DNA of 22,684 nucleotides, taken from IMG/VR virus record IMGVR_UViG_3300024255_000175, positions 1 to 22,684 of that record. One strand, 5' to 3'. The DNA is from a virus. Both the position numbers and the translations under genes were made by a program. The notes under the pieces are model-generated. The model had not been told where the DNA came from. It did not search any database and saw nothing but the letters and a program-made list of their open reading frames with translations. Shown in pieces: positions 20,585 to 22,684 of this stretch; position 1 is the stretch's first letter; each line of letters begins with the position of its first letter.

Positions 20585-21294
20585 TAATGACAGGATCTAG
20601 TGGCTATATAGGTTCACACCTTTCGCCATATTTAGAAAAGCAAGGACATAAAATATACGGTTATACCGGTGAGATCACCGAGTTTGATTACATAAAAGGT
20701 AAGTTTGATATGGTTATCCATCTTGCTGCTTTGACAGGTGTTCGTAAATCTTTAGAGATTCCTCAAGATTATTGGAAGACTAATGTACTTGGTACAAGAC
20801 GAGTGTTTGATTTCTGTAAAGAACGTAATATGAAATGTTTATACGCATCAAGCTCTAATGCTCATGAATGGTGGACTAATCCATATGCTACAACGAAGAA
20901 GGTTAATGAAATGGATGGTCATCACTTTGTAGGCTTTAGACCTCATACAGTTTATCCAGGAAGAAAGGATATGATGTATTATAGAATGACAAATGAACCT
21001 GAGACAGTTAAATATATTAATGGATATCATGAAAGAGACTGGACTCATATAGAAGATTTATGTTCTGCTGTATGTACATTGATAGAAAACTATGATATAA
21101 TGGTGGGTAAGTGTGTAGATATAGGAACAGGTGAATCAATCAATTTAAAAGAGGTAGCAGCAAAACTAATGCCATATAGATCACCTAATATAAATGCTGA
21201 GAATCCACCACACGAACGTGTAATAACATGTGCAGATATAACCGAACTAAAAGAATTAGGATGGACACCAAAGCATAGAGTAGTATCTAAATGA
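20575..21294 (+). CDS. NAD-dependent sugar epimerase/dehydratase (short SDR)
   Basis: A 239-residue extended short-chain dehydrogenase. The nucleotide-binding 'TGSSGYIGSHL' is at residues 6-16, 'FDMVIHLAALTGVRKSL' at 44-60, the Ser of the triad in 'YASSSNA' (92-94) and 'YATTK' (Tyr104, Lys108) as the catalytic pair. 'ERDWTHIEDL' and 'GTGESINLKEV' are typical of UDP-hexose 4-epimerase-like enzymes. The family usually has 310-340 residues, so this is a compact version. Next to the UDP-glucose dehydrogenase it may turn UDP-glucuronate into UDP-galacturonate or another sugar. A promoter-like element lies inside this gene at 21071. Confidence 0.88.
   Translation: MDIIMTGSSGYIGSHLSPYLEKQGHKIYGYTGEITEFDYIKGKFDMVIHLAALTGVRKSLEIPQDYWKTNVLGTRRVFDFCKERNMKCLYASSSNAHEWWTNPYATTKKVNEMDGHHFVGFRPHTVYPGRKDMMYYRMTNEPETVKYINGYHERDWTHIEDLCSAVCTLIENYDIMVGKCVDIGTGESINLKEVAAKLMPYRSPNINAENPPHERVITCADITELKELGWTPKHRVVSK
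21071..21101 (+). promoter_or_regulatory. Putative internal promoter before oxygenase and gp47 (ATGTACAT box plus extended -10)
   Basis: TATGTACATT (21071-21080), 12 nt, TGATATAAT (21093-21101), identical in both boxes and in spacing to the copy before uvsY. It lies in the epimerase coding sequence, about 190 nt before the 2OG-oxygenase start and 750 nt before gp47. Confidence 0.58.
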
Positions 21295-21851
21295 GATTAA
21301 AAAACAACGCATGGACATTTGAAGGAGCATTTTCAAAAGAACAATGCAAACAACTAATCGATTACGGTAATGATCAAGTTACTGTAACAGCAACAACAAA
21401 CAAAGATACTGTAAGCAAGATTAGAAAATCTGAAGTTGCATGGTTATATGATCCGTGGATAATGCAAATGTTAGAGCCATATATTGAAACAGCAAACCAA
21501 CAAGCTGGTTGGAATTTTCAGTGGGAACCGGTTCAAGCAATACAATTTACTAAATACGAAAAAGGTGGGCATTACGGATGGCATCGTGATACTGCTATTC
21601 CATGGCGTAAAGATGGTAAAATAAGAAAGCTAAGTATCACAGTAAACCTTAATGATGATTATGAAGGTGGTGAAATGTATATTGATGTTGAAAAAGATTA
21701 TTGGAAACAAGATCCACAGCAGCTTGTTAAATTACAAACAGCTGGTTCGATATCAGTATTTCCAGCAGATAGATGGCATAAGGTAAATAAAGTAACAAAA
21801 GGTACAAGATATAGTTTAGTTGTTTGGTTAATGGGAGATCCCTGGAAGTGA
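21291..21851 (+). CDS. 2-oxoglutarate/Fe(II)-dependent oxygenase (PKHD-type)
   Basis: A 186-residue double-stranded beta-helix oxygenase. The iron ligands are His98 and Asp100 in 'GGHYGWHRDT' and His163 in 'FPADRWHKV'. Arg173 in 'KGTRYSLVVW' would bind 2-oxoglutarate. 'LSITVNLNDDYEGGEMYI' is the strand pair typical of prolyl-hydroxylase-like members. All key residues are present. The N-terminal 'GAFSKEQCKQLI' also fits ('..FS.eeC..lI'). Substrates in phages are generally unknown; protein side chains or nucleobases are possible. Its start overlaps the epimerase stop (ATGA), and it shares GTGA with gp47. 2OG oxygenases are frequent in marine T4-like phages. Confidence 0.92.
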   Translation: MRLKNNAWTFEGAFSKEQCKQLIDYGNDQVTVTATTNKDTVSKIRKSEVAWLYDPWIMQMLEPYIETANQQAGWNFQWEPVQAIQFTKYEKGGHYGWHRDTAIPWRKDGKIRKLSITVNLNDDYEGGEMYIDVEKDYWKQDPQQLVKLQTAGSISVFPADRWHKVNKVTKGTRYSLVVWLMGDPWK

Positions 21852-22684
21852 AGATAGCATTATTAAATGATACACATTGTGGTGTAAGAAATAGTTCAGA
21901 GATATTCATAGACTTCCAAGAGAGATTCTATGAGCAAGTATTCTTTCCATTCTGTAAAGATAATGATATAAAACATATAATACATCTAGGTGATTATTAT
22001 GACCATAGGAAATTCGTAAACTTTAAGGCATTGAATGCTAACCGCAGACATTTCCTTGAGCCTATGAAACAGAATGGTATGACTATGGATATTATTCCAG
22101 GTAACCATGATGTATTCCATAAGAACACAAATGATCTATGTTCTCTTAAAGAACTATTAGGTTATTATACAAGCAATATTAATATTGTTATGAAACCATC
22201 AACGTTAAACTATGATGGGTGTGATGTACATTTAGTGCCATGGATTAACTCAGAGAATTGGGATTCGTCAATGAACTTCTTGGCAAGTAACAAAGGTATT
22301 ATGATGGGTCATTTAGAGTTGCAAGGCTTTGAAATGATGAGAGGTATTAAACAACCTATGGGTCATGGTATGGGTGTAGAACCTTTTGCACACTTTGACT
22401 TATGTTTATCAGGTCATTATCACGCAAGTTCACAGCAAGGGAATATCAGATACCTAGGATGCCAAATGGAATTCACATGGGCAGATGCTGGTGATCAGAA
22501 ATACTTCCATGTATTCGATACAGATACAAAAACAGTAGAGGCAATACCTAATCCTCTCACATTATTTGAGAAAATATATTATGATGATACGGACACAGAT
22601 TACACAAATTATGATATAAATACACTTACGGGCAAATTTGTTAAAGTAATTGTAGGGAATAAGTCTAACCCATTCATGTTTGAC
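21848..22684 (+). CDS. 47: gp47-like recombination exonuclease subunit (SbcD/Mre11), 3' truncated by window
   Basis: 279 codons are visible and the frame is open to the last base. The GTG start overlaps the preceding stop as GTGA. It has the metallophosphoesterase motifs in order: 'LNDTHCG' (residues 6-12), 'HLGDYYDHRK', 'IIPGNHDVFHKN', 'MMGHLELQGFEMMRGI' and 'CLSGHYHAS'. T4 gp47 has the same order, including 'GHWELNGF' and 'SGHFH'. Together with gp46 it forms the nuclease that resects DNA ends for recombination-dependent replication. The rest of gp47 and probably gp46 should follow outside the window. Confidence 0.94.
   Translation, partial: MKIALLNDTHCGVRNSSEIFIDFQERFYEQVFFPFCKDNDIKHIIHLGDYYDHRKFVNFKALNANRRHFLEPMKQNGMTMDIIPGNHDVFHKNTNDLCSLKELLGYYTSNINIVMKPSTLNYDGCDVHLVPWINSENWDSSMNFLASNKGIMMGHLELQGFEMMRGIKQPMGHGMGVEPFAHFDLCLSGHYHASSQQGNIRYLGCQMEFTWADAGDQKYFHVFDTDTKTVEAIPNPLTLFEKIYYDDTDTDYTNYDINTLTGKFVKVIVGNKSNPFMFD

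Noticed and set aside
22615-22622. TATAAATA inside gp47
   Set aside because: Coding sequence with no following gene visible in the window.
1-22684. tRNA genes, CRISPR arrays, insertion sequences, introns or inteins
   Set aside because: I found no cloverleaf in the short gaps, no regularly spaced repeats, no transposase, and the terminase, UvsW and other usual intein/intron hosts are uninterrupted.

Overview
The window is a piece of a T4-like (tailed, contractile) phage genome. All genes lie on the + strand, the base composition is AT-rich, and start and stop codons frequently overlap. The gene order, gp15 - nuclease - gp16 - gp17 - gp18 - gp19 - gp20 - gp67 - gp68 position - gp21 - gp22 - gp23 - gp3, then uvsY - uvsW - IscA - gp55 - gp47, is the order known from marine T4-like myoviruses such as cyanophages and SAR11 pelagiphages. 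Phage-type A-type Fe-S carrier and nucleotide-sugar genes also fit a marine phage. The host cannot be fixed from this window: no photosynthesis genes and no tRNAs are seen.

Layout. (1) 1-10278: virion and packaging module, from the end of the tail sheath stabilizer gp15, through small and large terminase, sheath, tube, portal, prohead core, protease and scaffold, to the major capsid protein. T4-type late promoters (TATAAATA) precede gp18, gp20 and gp67, and rho-independent hairpins follow gp19 and gp23. (2) 10346-15695: accessory island beginning right after the gp23 terminator. It holds a sulfotransferase-like protein, the structural protein gp3, a CPYAR-motif unknown, a GNAT / arginyltransferase-like protein, an arginine:glycine-type amidinotransferase with an intact catalytic triad, a SAM methyltransferase and a twitch-type radical SAM enzyme. 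The genes from 11586 on are tightly packed and look like one cassette; it is the best candidate here for an undescribed system. (3) 15731-19793: recombination and late-transcription module with UvsY, a mini kinase-like protein, a small unknown, the UvsW helicase, an Sm-like small protein, an IscA/ErpA-type Fe-S carrier and the late sigma factor gp55. (4) 19790-22684: a short UDP-glucose dehydrogenase, a short sugar epimerase, a 2OG-Fe(II) oxygenase and the start of the gp47 recombination nuclease, which runs off the window.

Regulation. Two promoter classes can be read. TATAAATA late promoters (the gp55 sigma itself is encoded here) serve structural genes and some accessory genes; three sit only 5-8 nt before the ATG, predicting nearly leaderless mRNAs. 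A second, apparently new element has a palindromic ATGTACAT box about 12-13 nt before an extended -10 TGATATAAT. It occurs three times, before uvsY, before gp55 and inside the epimerase gene upstream of the oxygenase and gp47. In T4, replication and recombination genes of this kind are expressed at middle times from MotA-box promoters, so this may be a middle promoter with a different activator box.
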